64,000 nucleotides of DNA from Stappia albiluteola (lineage in GTDB: Bacteria; Pseudomonadota; Alphaproteobacteria; Rhizobiales; Stappiaceae), in assembly GCF_014050225.1 (NCBI RefSeq), contig NZ_JACFXV010000034.1, positions 1 through 64,000 of the forward strand, in the 5' to 3' direction. This document shows, piece after piece, positions 23,954 through 33,044 of this stretch. Position 1 is the stretch's first letter. The number at the start of each line of letters is the position of its first letter. The notes beneath the pieces are model-generated. The model searched no databases, was not told the DNA's origin, and worked only from the letters and a program-made list of their open reading frames with translations. The position numbers and the translations under genes are program-made.

Positions 23954-25924
23954 TTAGTCGGGTATGGTGCGTGACAGCACCGCGACGCCCGCGCCGGGCA
24001 GAATACGGTCGCCGAGGAGGAAGTCCGCCGTCCCGGCCAAGGCGGAAATGTCGACCGGCTCTTCACCGTAGTTGAAGATGAAGCGGTGCTTGCCGTTATC
24101 GCGAATGCGGATCGCATCGGGCATCGAAAGGCGCCTTACGCCAGCCTGTTCCAGGGCGTAGGCAACGATTTCGTCCATCAATTCGTCGCTTGGCCATCCG
24201 GCGACATAGGCGCCCTTGTTGTTGGCAAGCAGTGCAGGATGGCCGTCTTCGCAGTGCATTGCGGTGGCGACGCTGTCGCCTGTGCGGATAAATTCGCGCC
24301 ACCGCCGGAAATGCAGATCTGCCGGGCGGCTTTGCAATTTCACCATAGCGTTGGGCCTGAGGCTTTCGACGCGCCATACCTTGATGTCGAACAGTGCCTG
24401 CAAGGGCCCGGGCGGCAATTCGTCGGGTATGCGGAAGTCCGGCGTTTTTGCGCCCGTCCGTGGGCCGGCAAGCACGAAGGATGAAGAGCCGGCCAAAGCC
24501 GAAATCAGTCCGGGCGAGGGGCTCATCAGAGCGGGCATGACGACAAGTTTCCGTGCAGATACGGCATCTGCCGTCGGCGGCACCACGTCGATGGTCACGC
24601 CGGCCCTGCGCAAGGCTCTGTAAAAGGCGAGGACAAGGCTAGGGTAGCTGAAATCCTTTCCCTGCGGCTGGATCGTCCAGGCCCAGTCACTTTCGTAGTC
24701 GAAAACGAGAGCGACATCGGCACGCTCCGCGCCGCCCTCCGTTTGCAGGTTGCGGAGTTCCCCGGATACCTGCCTGCAGGTCTCCAGGGCCTCATTCGGC
24801 GTTCCGTCGGGCAGGAGAAGCGCCTCGTGCTGCTGTTCCTGCGCAAACGGCGCCTGCCGCCAGCGGAAATAGGACACGACCTCGGCTCCCGCCGCGAAGG
24901 CCTCGTAGGCCCACAGGCGCGTTGCGCCGGGCAGTGGCGCGGGATTCCAGGGCGCCCAGTTCACGGGCCCCGGCTGCTGCTCCATGATCCACCATCGCCC
25001 CTTGCCGCAGGCACGGTAGAGGTCGTGGTGGAACGCCTGCATGTCCGGATCGCCAACCCGCATGTATTTGAGCTTGTGCGCTTCGTCGTCGGTGTCGCGC
25101 TCGAGGAAGCCGAGCGGATAGGCGTCCCAAGAAGCGGCATCGAGGTCGCGACCGACTGCGTAGTGATCGAAGTCGGTTACCGAGCCCATGAAATTATGCA
25201 GGATCGTGCGGCCGGGTGAGCGCGTGCGAATGATTTCGACCTGCCGGCGATTGAAACGGACAACCTGATCCGAGGAAAATCGCCGGAAGTCGAGCCGGTG
25301 CGCCGGATTGGCCTCGGTCACGGTCAGGTTCGGCAGTTCGATCTCGCCGAAATCCCCGTAGTCCATCGACCAGAAGACATTGCCCCAGGCTTCGTTGAGC
25401 CGGCCGATGTCCTTGTAGCGATCGCGGAGCCACTGTCGGAAGCCATCGCGCGCGGCGCGCGAGTAGCTGATCGTGGTATCGTGGCAGCCATATTCGTTGT
25501 CGGTCTGCCAGGCCGCGACGCCGGGATGATTGCCGAAGCGGTCGGCGAGCAAGGTGACGATACGCTCGCATTCCCGCGCGTAGGGTTCGTGGGAGAAACA
25601 GTAGTGCCGGCGCGAGCCGAAGCCGCGCGGGCGTCCCTCGACATCAAGGGCGAGCATGTCCGGCATCTTGTCGACGAGCCATTTGGGCGGGGTGGCCGTC
25701 GGCGTGCCGAGCACGATCTTGAGACCGGCCGCATGCAGTGTCTCGACGGCGCGATCCAGCCACTCGAACCGGTATTCACCGGGAGAAGGCTCAAGCCTCG
25801 ACCAGGCGAACTCGCCGATGCGGACGAAATCGATGCAGACATTGCGCATCATGCGCGCATCGACCGACCATTTTTCTTCCGGCCAGTGTTCGGGATAGTA
25901 GCACACGCCAAGGGTCTGCTTCAC
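23954..25924 (-). CDS. Beta-galactosidase, GH42 family
   Basis: A 656-aa glycoside hydrolase of family 42, cleaving terminal beta-galactosides. It opens with the family signature GVCYYPEHWPEEKW. The acid/base glutamate is Glu144 in QTDNEYG and the nucleophile is Glu315 in WWIMEQQPGPVNW. The trimerisation domain and C-terminal beta domain follow, so the enzyme is full length. No signal peptide, so it acts on imported sugars in the cytoplasm. It sits downstream of dgoK-dgoA in the galactoside operon, supplying galactose for the De Ley-Doudoroff route. Confidence 0.93.
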   Translation of the reverse strand: MKQTLGVCYYPEHWPEEKWSVDARMMRNVCIDFVRIGEFAWSRLEPSPGEYRFEWLDRAVETLHAAGLKIVLGTPTATPPKWLVDKMPDMLALDVEGRPRGFGSRRHYCFSHEPYARECERIVTLLADRFGNHPGVAAWQTDNEYGCHDTTISYSRAARDGFRQWLRDRYKDIGRLNEAWGNVFWSMDYGDFGEIELPNLTVTEANPAHRLDFRRFSSDQVVRFNRRQVEIIRTRSPGRTILHNFMGSVTDFDHYAVGRDLDAASWDAYPLGFLERDTDDEAHKLKYMRVGDPDMQAFHHDLYRACGKGRWWIMEQQPGPVNWAPWNPAPLPGATRLWAYEAFAAGAEVVSYFRWRQAPFAQEQQHEALLLPDGTPNEALETCRQVSGELRNLQTEGGAERADVALVFDYESDWAWTIQPQGKDFSYPSLVLAFYRALRRAGVTIDVVPPTADAVSARKLVVMPALMSPSPGLISALAGSSSFVLAGPRTGAKTPDFRIPDELPPGPLQALFDIKVWRVESLRPNAMVKLQSRPADLHFRRWREFIRTGDSVATAMHCEDGHPALLANNKGAYVAGWPSDELMDEIVAYALEQAGVRRLSMPDAIRIRDNGKHRFIFNYGEEPVDISALAGTADFLLGDRILPGAGVAVLSRTIPD

Positions 25925-25951
25925 GACGCGGGTCTCCAGAGGGAGGATGGG

Positions 25952-26590
25952 TCAGTTGCCTGCGGCAAGGTCGTATGCCGCCACGGCCGCCCGGGCGCGC
26001 CGCCCGACTTCCTCGACGGTAAATCCGGGGGAATAAAGGGACGAGCCAAGCCCGAAGGCGCGGGCGCCGGCGGCGACATAATCGGCGAAGTCTCCGTCCG
26101 AGACGCCGCCGACCGCCGCGATCACGCAGGCCTCCGGCAGGACTGCCCTCAATGCCTTGATGCCGGAAGGCCCGAGCACATTGGCCGGGAAGATCTTGAG
26201 CGCCGAGGCGCCTGCCTTCAGGGCTGCGAAGGCTTCGCTCGCCGTGAAGACGCCCGGCAGGGACAGCATGCCGAGTTCGGCCGTACGTGCAATGACCTCG
26301 CGATCGCAATTGGGCGAAACGACGAGACTGCCTCCGGCATTGCGGACGGTATCGACCTGTGAGGCTTGCAATACGGTGCCGGCGCCGACGATGACAGTCT
26401 CGGGGAGGTGCTTCCGAAGGCGTTCGATGGAGACGAGCGGATCGGGCGAGTTGAGCGGCACCTCGATTGCCTCGAAACCGGCGGCGGCCAGAGTTTCGCC
26501 GATTTCCTCGACTTCTGCCGGCGTCACGCCGCGCAAAATGGCGACGAGGTTGCGTTTGAGCGCAGGCCATGAAGGCGAATTTTCCGCCAT
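25952..26590 (-). CDS. dgoA: 2-dehydro-3-deoxy-6-phosphogalactonate aldolase
   Basis: A 212-aa class I aldolase of the KDPG/KDPGal family, splitting 2-keto-3-deoxy-6-phosphogalactonate to pyruvate and glyceraldehyde 3-phosphate. Conserved parts include VAILRGV, the glutamate of AIEVPLNSPDP, GAGTVL, and the Schiff-base lysine in ALKIFPANVLG (about Lys131). Placement directly after the galactonokinase gene (4-bp gap) favours the galactonate over the gluconate isomer. It forms the last step of galactose catabolism in this operon. Confidence 0.9.
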   Translation of the reverse strand: MAENSPSWPALKRNLVAILRGVTPAEVEEIGETLAAAGFEAIEVPLNSPDPLVSIERLRKHLPETVIVGAGTVLQASQVDTVRNAGGSLVVSPNCDREVIARTAELGMLSLPGVFTASEAFAALKAGASALKIFPANVLGPSGIKALRAVLPEACVIAAVGGVSDGDFADYVAAGARAFGLGSSLYSPGFTVEEVGRRARAAVAAYDLAAGN

Positions 26591-26594
26591 AGAT

Positions 26595-27542
26595 TTAGAT
26601 CTCCCGAGGAGTGGGCCAGATCAGCCGGGCCGCGCTGTGCAGGCCCGCGCAGGCGAGCTTTTCAACGTCGACAGTGTCGAAATTCATGCCCGTAAAGTGG
26701 AGAGCCGCGGCGTAGAGCGGTCCGGTCTGGGCGTTGGCGGCGAGGATCAGCCGTTCGGGGCGTGTTCGAAGTGCTCCCGCGATTTCCGCGCCGATCAGCA
26801 ACCCACTCAACTCTGCGGCGATATCGGCATTTCCGGCGCCGAAGAGCAGGGACCGGGCGCGAAGCGAAAACACCGCCTGCAGCAGGTTTGCCGGCTTTTC
26901 CGTCGACTGAGTGAGCCCGCGCCGGAAAGCGGGGTTGAGGGGATCGCAGGCGATTGCGACTGCGCCGAGCGAATGACGCAGGAGGGAGTGCTCGCGAAGA
27001 AGCGCGAAGAGCTCGCCCGTCATGGCGGTCGAAAAATCCGTGACACGGCCCTTTTCGACCGTGGACCATTTGCTGTGGGTGCCTGGCAGGATGATCGTCG
27101 CCGAAAGGTCTTTTTGAGAAGTGCCGGCGAGGCCCAGTATCTGGGTCTCTTCCCCGCGCATGACATCGGGCCTGTCAGGATTCCGGCGGGCGATGCCGGG
27201 CAGGATCCGGATATCCGCGCCGAGCCCGTTCTCGACTTCGATCGCACCGGACGGCAGGTCGTTCAGCGCCGTGGGGAGGTCCATATAGGGCGCTTCGCGC
27301 CATCCTTGCCGGGCACCGGCCATTCCGCAAATGACGATCCGGGGGGCTTTCGGAACCGCAAGGCCATCGGTGCGCAGGGCGGCAAGGTGGCCTGCAAGCG
27401 CCGGCTCGAAGGCATCGGGCGCGAGGCCCTGCATGCCCTGGCCTGACCGTCGTTCGGCGAGGACGGCGCCATCGCGTGCCAGAAGCCACAGACGGAACGA
27501 AGACGTTCCCCAGTCAACGCCAATTGAAGCGATCTCTGTCAT
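26595..27542 (-). CDS. dgoK: 2-dehydro-3-deoxygalactonokinase
   Basis: A 315-aa kinase of the DgoK family, phosphorylating 2-keto-3-deoxygalactonate. The ATP-binding start IGVDWGTSSFRLWL, GMAGARQGW, GEETQILG and the LPGTHSKWSTVEKG segment are all characteristic. Its start overlaps the end of the alpha-galactosidase gene by 4 bp (27539-27542), so translation is coupled, and dgoA follows after 4 bp. With DgoA it implies the De Ley-Doudoroff pathway; galactose dehydrogenase, lactonase and galactonate dehydratase must be encoded elsewhere. Confidence 0.92.
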   Translation of the reverse strand: MTEIASIGVDWGTSSFRLWLLARDGAVLAERRSGQGMQGLAPDAFEPALAGHLAALRTDGLAVPKAPRIVICGMAGARQGWREAPYMDLPTALNDLPSGAIEVENGLGADIRILPGIARRNPDRPDVMRGEETQILGLAGTSQKDLSATIILPGTHSKWSTVEKGRVTDFSTAMTGELFALLREHSLLRHSLGAVAIACDPLNPAFRRGLTQSTEKPANLLQAVFSLRARSLLFGAGNADIAAELSGLLIGAEIAGALRTRPERLILAANAQTGPLYAAALHFTGMNFDTVDVEKLACAGLHSAARLIWPTPREI

Positions 27543-29695
27543 GGCAGCCGTTCCCCGGCAATGATCCAGAGTTCATCGGGCCAGCCGAGCGGTAGGCGGA
27601 AGCCCGCGTCCATCAATGCGGCGCCTGACAGGACAAGCCCTTCCCCTTTGGCCAGCGGCGTCTCGTAAGGCCGGCGCGAATGGTCCGGTACAGGCGCGCC
27701 TTCCGCAAGCCGCAGCCGGTAGAAGCCTGACCGGTCGAGGCCTGACAGGCGAATTGGCGCCGTCGTCTTGCGGGCAATGGTAGCGTCTTGAACGACGGCT
27801 GCAAGAAACCGGCTGCCATCCGCAGCAACGGTCATCTGACCACAAAGGCCTTCATCCGCTGCCGCAATGCGTCGGGTCACGCCGGCATGGAGAAGCGCGC
27901 GCCACCGTTTGTGGAATGCGATCGCCGCGGCCAGCGTCGCGCTCTCCGCGTCCGACAACTCCCGGAGGTCCAGTTCGAGCCCCATATGGCCGCCGACCGC
28001 TGCCGAATAGGCCCGAAAGCGCATATCGAGGCGGCGGCCGGTCGTGTGCGACGGCGAGGGGCCGACGTGGAAGCCGAAGACTTCCATGGGAAAGAAGGTA
28101 AGGGCTTCCCGCAGCATCGGCCAGCGGTCATGGGTATCGTTGTTGTCGGATAGCCAGAAGCGCTGGGCATGGCGCAGGATGCCGAAATCGATGCGGCCTC
28201 CGCCTGAAGCGCAGCTTTCGATCTCCACTCCCGGATGTGCCTCCCGCAAGCGATCAAGCAGGGCGTAGAGCGCTTCAACCTGTGCGGCCGCGACCGCGTG
28301 ACCATCCCGGGCGGGCGCGGTCAAAACCCGATTCATGTCCCATTTCAGATAGTTGATATCGTTGACCGAAAGCAGCGCGTCGAGTCTGGAAAAGAGGTAC
28401 TCGCCGACGTCCGGCAGCGCAACGTCGAGGACGAGTTGCTGGCGTGCCTCCAGCCGCTCGTGGCCTTCGACCCGCAGCGCCCAATCCGGGTGGCTGCGAT
28501 AGAGATCGCTGTCGGCATTGACCATCTCCGGTTCGACCCAAAGGCCGAAGCTCATGCCCAGACTCTTCACATGATCGATCAGAGGTGAGAGGCCGTCCGG
28601 GTATTTGCGCGGATCGACGATCCAGTCGCCGAGACCTGCGCTATCGTGATCGCGGCCGGGAAACCAGCCGTCATCCAGCACGAAACGCTCGGCACCAAGT
28701 GTCGCCGCCCTGTCGGCAAGCGCCTTCAACTCATTAATGTCATGGCGGAAATAGACTGCTTCCCAACTGTTGAAATGGACCGGGCGAGCCTGGTCGGGGC
28801 TAGGGTGACGGAGCAGGTTTTGGCGGGCGAACCGCTGGAAGGCAGACGCGAGTCCGTTTTCACCCTTGCCCGTCGAAACGGCATAGACGGGCGGCGTGGA
28901 CAGGGACGTGCCGGGGCGGAGCACGCATTCGCCCGGCAGGTAGAGGATGCCTGCCTGGATCTGGCGGTGGCCGTCCGCGGTTTCCTCCGCCATAAGGCGC
29001 CAGTTTCCACTCCATCCAAGATGGAGGCCGAGAGCGTGGCCGCGGTCGAGACCGCAATCCTTTGCAAGGCTCAGGATGCCTGGAAAGGCCTCGTGCGACG
29101 TGCGGCCCGTACGGTTCTCCAGCAGATGCTTTCCGTGTGGCCAGGGGGATATCCGGCGCTGGAATTCTGCGCACCAGCGGCCGGTCCAGGTAACCAGTCG
29201 GTCGTCCATCGGGCCTGGACGAAGCGCCGGCGCGGCGAGCCAGTCGACGGAAAGGGGAGTCTCGCCCGTATTCGCAATCGTGGAGGATGCCGTCAGGACG
29301 CTTGTTTCGTCATCGAGGGCAAACGCTAGTGAAAGAGAAAGGCCAACTACGGGGTCGCAGGCCTCGATCCGGAGCGACCCGCCGTCGGTTTCGAACCTGT
29401 TCAGGTGAAACTGGGTTTCAAAGCCGCTGCCATCCGAACGGTGGGCTTTCAGGGCCGGTTGGCCCGAAAAGCCCATTCCGGCTTCTGGAAAAATTGACGG
29501 GGCGACCGGCTTGTCCATCCCGGCATGGGTAAGCGGCGGCAGAAGCGCTTCGGCGAGTGCGGCGAGGTCTTCCTCGAGTGGAAGTGTAGGACCGAAATGA
29601 AGCAGCATCGGCAGGCGACCGCCAATCGATGCGACTGCCAGTGTCGTCCCGCCGGCATCGAGCCTCGCCGTCCTGATCGATTCGCCGGACGCCAT
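27539..29695 (-). CDS. Alpha-galactosidase, GH36 family
   Basis: A 718-aa glycoside hydrolase of family 36, hydrolysing raffinose-family sugars and melibiose. The catalytic nucleophile is Asp453 in LKWDMNR and the acid/base is Asp517 in WLSDNND; FVLDDGWFPGRDHD and SCASGGGRIDFG are further family hallmarks. The frame stays open to 29995, but the ATG at 29695 begins the real N-terminal beta domain and lies 5 bp after the stop codon of the permease gene. There is no signal peptide, so it is cytoplasmic and works on sugar brought in by the adjacent transporter. Confidence 0.92.
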   Translation of the reverse strand: MASGESIRTARLDAGGTTLAVASIGGRLPMLLHFGPTLPLEEDLAALAEALLPPLTHAGMDKPVAPSIFPEAGMGFSGQPALKAHRSDGSGFETQFHLNRFETDGGSLRIEACDPVVGLSLSLAFALDDETSVLTASSTIANTGETPLSVDWLAAPALRPGPMDDRLVTWTGRWCAEFQRRISPWPHGKHLLENRTGRTSHEAFPGILSLAKDCGLDRGHALGLHLGWSGNWRLMAEETADGHRQIQAGILYLPGECVLRPGTSLSTPPVYAVSTGKGENGLASAFQRFARQNLLRHPSPDQARPVHFNSWEAVYFRHDINELKALADRAATLGAERFVLDDGWFPGRDHDSAGLGDWIVDPRKYPDGLSPLIDHVKSLGMSFGLWVEPEMVNADSDLYRSHPDWALRVEGHERLEARQQLVLDVALPDVGEYLFSRLDALLSVNDINYLKWDMNRVLTAPARDGHAVAAAQVEALYALLDRLREAHPGVEIESCASGGGRIDFGILRHAQRFWLSDNNDTHDRWPMLREALTFFPMEVFGFHVGPSPSHTTGRRLDMRFRAYSAAVGGHMGLELDLRELSDAESATLAAAIAFHKRWRALLHAGVTRRIAAADEGLCGQMTVAADGSRFLAAVVQDATIARKTTAPIRLSGLDRSGFYRLRLAEGAPVPDHSRRPYETPLAKGEGLVLSGAALMDAGFRLPLGWPDELWIIAGERLP

Positions 29696-29700
29696 GTCGA

Positions 29701-30552
29701 CTAGCCCTTGGTTGCGCCAAGCGTCAGCCCGGCGATGAAGTGTTTCTGCATCAGGAAGAACATGACGACAGGCGGGAGGGCGGCGACGATCGAGCCGGCC
29801 GAGACCAGATGCCAGGCGGCGAGCCATTGGCCGTTCAGCGAGTAGAGGCCGGCGGTCACCGGCAGCGCATGCTTGCCTTGAACGAGTACAGTCGCCCAGA
29901 AATAGTCGTTCCAGATGAAGGTGAAGACCAACACCGACAGCGCGGCGATTGCGGGCCGCATCAGGGGCATGACGACGCGCAGGAAGATCTGCCACTCCGT
30001 CGCGCCTTCCACACGGGCCGCTTCTATCAGTTCGAAGGGGAGTGCGCGGATGAAATTTCGCATGAAGAGGGTGCAGAAGCCGGTCTGGAAGGCGACGTGG
30101 AAAAGGACGAGGCCGAGCGTGGTGTCGTAGAGGCCGAGCTTCAGGGTCAGGTCCCGCACCGGCACCATGAGGATCTGGAACGGCACGAAATTGCCTGCGA
30201 CGAACAGGAAGAAGAGTAGCAGCCCACCCTTGAAACGATAAATGCCGAAAGCGAAGCCTGTAAGGCAGGATAATCCGACCGCGCCGATCACCGTCGGGAT
30301 CGTCACCTTGAACGAATTGAGGATGTAGGCGCCGATCGGCGAGTTCTCGAACACCGCAGTGTAGTTTTCGACGAGACTGAAATCGCGCGGCCAGCCCCAG
30401 TAGTTGCCGGCGGCAAGGTCGCCGGCCGAGCGGATCGACGTCAGCATCACCGCCAGCAGCGGCAGCAGCCAGAACACGAGGGAAACGGGCAAAGCGAGCT
30501 TGTAGAGCGTCTGCCAGCGGCGGTCGAGACGGGCGACGGGCGTTGGAAACAT
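29701..30552 (-). CDS. Sugar ABC transporter permease, MalG type
   Basis: A 283-aa integral membrane protein with six predicted helices and the ATPase-contacting EAA loop (ELIEAARVEGATEWQIF). It ends in FIAGLTLGATKG, a typical tail for MalG-type permeases. The start ATG at 30552 overlaps the stop of the first permease gene (ATGA), so the frame extending to 31332 is an overlap and not used. It pairs with the next gene upstream to form the channel of the galactoside importer. Confidence 0.92.
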   Translation of the reverse strand: MFPTPVARLDRRWQTLYKLALPVSLVFWLLPLLAVMLTSIRSAGDLAAGNYWGWPRDFSLVENYTAVFENSPIGAYILNSFKVTIPTVIGAVGLSCLTGFAFGIYRFKGGLLLFFLFVAGNFVPFQILMVPVRDLTLKLGLYDTTLGLVLFHVAFQTGFCTLFMRNFIRALPFELIEAARVEGATEWQIFLRVVMPLMRPAIAALSVLVFTFIWNDYFWATVLVQGKHALPVTAGLYSLNGQWLAAWHLVSAGSIVAALPPVVMFFLMQKHFIAGLTLGATKG

Positions 30553-31499
30553 CAGCGCCGCTCCCGGTCTTCCGCGATCATCCGCACAAGGAAGATCGAG
30601 ATATAGACTATCATGATGGCGAAGAGGACGACGGCGATCGACGCGCCATAGCCCATGCGGTAGCCGTATTCGGAAAGGGCCTGCTCGTACATGTAATAGG
30701 CGAGCACCCGGCTGGAGCCGTAGGGGCCGCCATCGGTCATGATCGAGACGAGGTCGAAGGAGCGCAGGGCGCCGATCACGGTGACGACGACGGCAATGAA
30801 GGTGGCGGGCTTCAGTTGCGGCAGAATGACGTGCCACAGCATGCTCAGCCCTCGCGCGCCATCCAGGCGGCCGGCCTCGATCTGCTCGGACGAAATGTTG
30901 TTGAGGCCTGTCAGGTAAAGGATCATGCAATAGGCGATCTGCGGCCAGAGGCCGGCTGCGATGATGCCGTAGGTTACGTAATCCTCGTCGGCGAGGATCG
31001 CGATCGGCTTCGTGCCGAAGGCCTTGAAGAGTTCCGCCAGCAGGCCGAAGCCCGGATCGTAGAACCAGGCGAAGACGAGGCCGACGACGACCTGGCTCAA
31101 GACGAAGGGAAAGAAGAAGAGCGACTTGACCAGGCGGATGCCGAAGACCGTCTGGTTCAGGAACAGCGCGATCGCAAGGCCGGCCGGCACGGCCAGCATG
31201 TAAAGCACCAACCAGATGATGTTGTTCTTCAGCGACGTGTAGAAAGCGTCGTCGTCGAACAGTTCGACGTAGTTCGCAAGGCCGATGAAGGTTTTCTCGC
31301 CGATGCCGTCCCAGTCGTAGAGGCTGATCCACATCGACTGGAAGATCGGCACGACGACATAGACGGCGAACATGATCGCGCCGGGCGCAAGGAAGAGATA
31401 GGGCGCGAGCCTGCGCTGATTGCGCCGCCAGATGTCCGCCCCGGAGCTATGCAAGGCAGGCGGGCAGTGCCCTTCCTGCGCTGGACTTGAAGCCGACAT
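30552..31499 (-). CDS. Sugar ABC transporter permease, MalF type
   Basis: A 315-aa membrane protein with six predicted helices following a hydrophilic N-terminal tail, and an EAA loop (EQIEAGRLDGARGLSML). ATG codons at 31499 and 31526 are both possible: the first has GAAGACAGG upstream, the second lies right against the hairpin at 31533-31558. The start at 31499 is favoured. The gene follows the binding-protein gene and forms the heterodimeric channel with the MalG-type partner. Confidence 0.88.
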   Translation of the reverse strand: MSASSPAQEGHCPPALHSSGADIWRRNQRRLAPYLFLAPGAIMFAVYVVVPIFQSMWISLYDWDGIGEKTFIGLANYVELFDDDAFYTSLKNNIIWLVLYMLAVPAGLAIALFLNQTVFGIRLVKSLFFFPFVLSQVVVGLVFAWFYDPGFGLLAELFKAFGTKPIAILADEDYVTYGIIAAGLWPQIAYCMILYLTGLNNISSEQIEAGRLDGARGLSMLWHVILPQLKPATFIAVVVTVIGALRSFDLVSIMTDGGPYGSSRVLAYYMYEQALSEYGYRMGYGASIAVVLFAIMIVYISIFLVRMIAEDRERR

Positions 31500-31532
31500 C
31501 GCCTGTCTTCGTCGCTGTTGGTTCATGGAACG

Positions 31533-31558
31533 GGCGGGCGGCCCGAAGGACGCCCGCC
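31533..31558 (-). repeat. Intercistronic hairpin after the galactoside binding-protein gene
   Basis: GGCGGGCG (31533-31540) and CGCCCGCC (31551-31558) form an 8-bp GC stem with a 10-nt loop, in the gap between the binding-protein stop (31588) and the permease start. No T-run follows on the minus strand, so it probably stabilises or attenuates the mRNA rather than ending it. Confidence 0.55.
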
Positions 31559-31587
31559 GATCTGATTTCGAGCTGAAGGGAATGGCC

Positions 31588-32847
31588 TTATTTGTAGACC
31601 CGGCCGCGCACTTTCTCGAGACGTTCCAGGATGCGGTCCTGGTTTTCCGGCTTGACCATGAATTCCTGGAAGCCTTCCATTCCCGCCTTTGCCATTTCGG
31701 CCGGAGCGTCGCGATCATAGAACTGCGCCAAGGCATGGGCGGAAGCGAGCATCTCGAAGCCCTGGCTCAGATACTTGTCCTCCGGGCGGGTGGCGTTGCG
31801 GTTGACGGGAAGCTGGCCAAGGGTCGCGTTCATTTTTGACTGGATATCCGGTCGCGCGATATAGGCGAGGAAGCGTCGCGCATCTTCCTTGTTCCTGGCA
31901 TTGGCGGGAATATGGAGCGTGTCCGTCGGCGCGTCTTCTGCCTTGGGCAGGCCAGGAGTGATCTCGGGGAATTGCATGAAACCGAGCTGGCTGTCCGTCA
32001 GGCCGCCGGACTTGAAGAGGTCGACGGCGAAGTTCCCCATCAGGTACATCGCGGCCTCGCCCTTGACGAAGAAGGGTACGGCTTCCTGCCAGTCATAGGC
32101 GGCGTGGTTTTCCAGGAAATAGCCCGGCTCGACCAGGTCGGACCACTTGTCGAAGACAGCCTTCACGCGGGGATCGGTGTAGGGGATTTCGCCGGCGGTG
32201 AGGTCCATGTGGAATTCGTAGCCGTTGACGCGAAGGTCCAGATAGTCGAACCAGCCGCCAGTCGGCCACAAGGCCTTGGTGCCGATCGCGAAAGGCGTAA
32301 TGCCGTTGTCCTTCAAGGTCTTCGATGCGGCAAGCAACTCGTCCCAGGTCTTGGGCGTGGCGATGCCGAGTTTGTCGAAAATGTCCTGCCGATAGTAGAT
32401 GCCCCATTGATAGTAGGTATAGGGCATCCCCCACTTCTTGCCGTCGATCGTCATGGACGGGGCGGCGGAGGCAAGACTATCGTTCAACCCGTTTTCCAGC
32501 CAGACGTCCGAAACGTCCTCGAACAGCCCGGCCTTGACGAACGGGGCCATCCGATTTCCCGCGTACCATGCGGCAATGTCGGGCGCTTCGGCGGTGAGGA
32601 AGTTGCGGATCGAGGTCTTGTAGCCCTCATGGTCGAAGACGTTCCACTTGACTTCGACATCCGGATATTCGGCCTGGAATCCCTTGATCGCGGTCTCGAA
32701 GGCGGCTTTCGGCGCAGGGTCGGACGTGTCGGTGTTGATTACCAGAGTGCCGGCCAGGGCAGGGCCGTTCAGGCCGATCGTCGCCACCAGCAGCGCTGCC
32801 ATTCCGCCTATTTTGTGCAGGCGCTGCCTGTCATTGAAGAAAAGCAT
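31588..32847 (-). CDS. Sugar ABC transporter substrate-binding protein (galactoside operon)
   Basis: A 419-aa periplasmic binding protein of the family 1 (MalE-like) class. A signal peptide covers about residues 1-32 (ending GPALAG). The mature part has typical features such as APDIAAWYAGNRMAPF and KGEAAMYLMGNFAVDLF. GGAGGAAAC precedes the ATG. It is the first gene of the operon with two permeases, alpha-galactosidase, dgoK, dgoA and beta-galactosidase, so alpha-galactosides such as raffinose or melibiose are the likely ligands. A hairpin follows the gene. Confidence 0.9.
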   Translation of the reverse strand: MLFFNDRQRLHKIGGMAALLVATIGLNGPALAGTLVINTDTSDPAPKAAFETAIKGFQAEYPDVEVKWNVFDHEGYKTSIRNFLTAEAPDIAAWYAGNRMAPFVKAGLFEDVSDVWLENGLNDSLASAAPSMTIDGKKWGMPYTYYQWGIYYRQDIFDKLGIATPKTWDELLAASKTLKDNGITPFAIGTKALWPTGGWFDYLDLRVNGYEFHMDLTAGEIPYTDPRVKAVFDKWSDLVEPGYFLENHAAYDWQEAVPFFVKGEAAMYLMGNFAVDLFKSGGLTDSQLGFMQFPEITPGLPKAEDAPTDTLHIPANARNKEDARRFLAYIARPDIQSKMNATLGQLPVNRNATRPEDKYLSQGFEMLASAHALAQFYDRDAPAEMAKAGMEGFQEFMVKPENQDRILERLEKVRGRVYK

Positions 32848-32945
32848 GTTTCCTCCCTTGCCGCGTTGCGGTTCTTGTTCCCGGATTCCCTGCCGTCGAA
32901 ACAGTCGTCCCGGCCGCCGCCACTCTTGACAGACTGAAAGGGAAT

Positions 32946-32964
32946 AGTTCCATTCAATGGAACT
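32946..32964. promoter_or_regulatory. IclR-type operator palindrome
   Basis: AGTTCCATTCAATGGAACT is a perfect 19-bp palindrome around a central C. It lies between the divergent binding-protein and IclR genes, just downstream of the expected start point of the operon promoter on the minus strand and over a possible promoter for iclR on the plus strand. GTTCCAnnnnnTGGAAC matches the general form of IclR-family sites. Confidence 0.7.
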
Positions 32965-32982
32965 TTGTTTCGACTATTGAAA

Positions 32983-33011
32983 ATCCTACGAACAGTCGCT
33001 AGGGCTGTCAA
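32983..33011 (-). promoter_or_regulatory. Sigma70-like promoter of the galactoside operon
   Basis: Read on the minus strand, TTGACA (33011-33006) and TAGGAT (32988-32983) are separated by 17 bp. Transcription would start near 32976, placing the IclR palindrome at about +12 to +30, where bound repressor would block elongation. Confidence 0.6.
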
Positions 33012-33044
33012 GATGAACGCCGTGGTTGCGGCCTGGGAGGGGGA

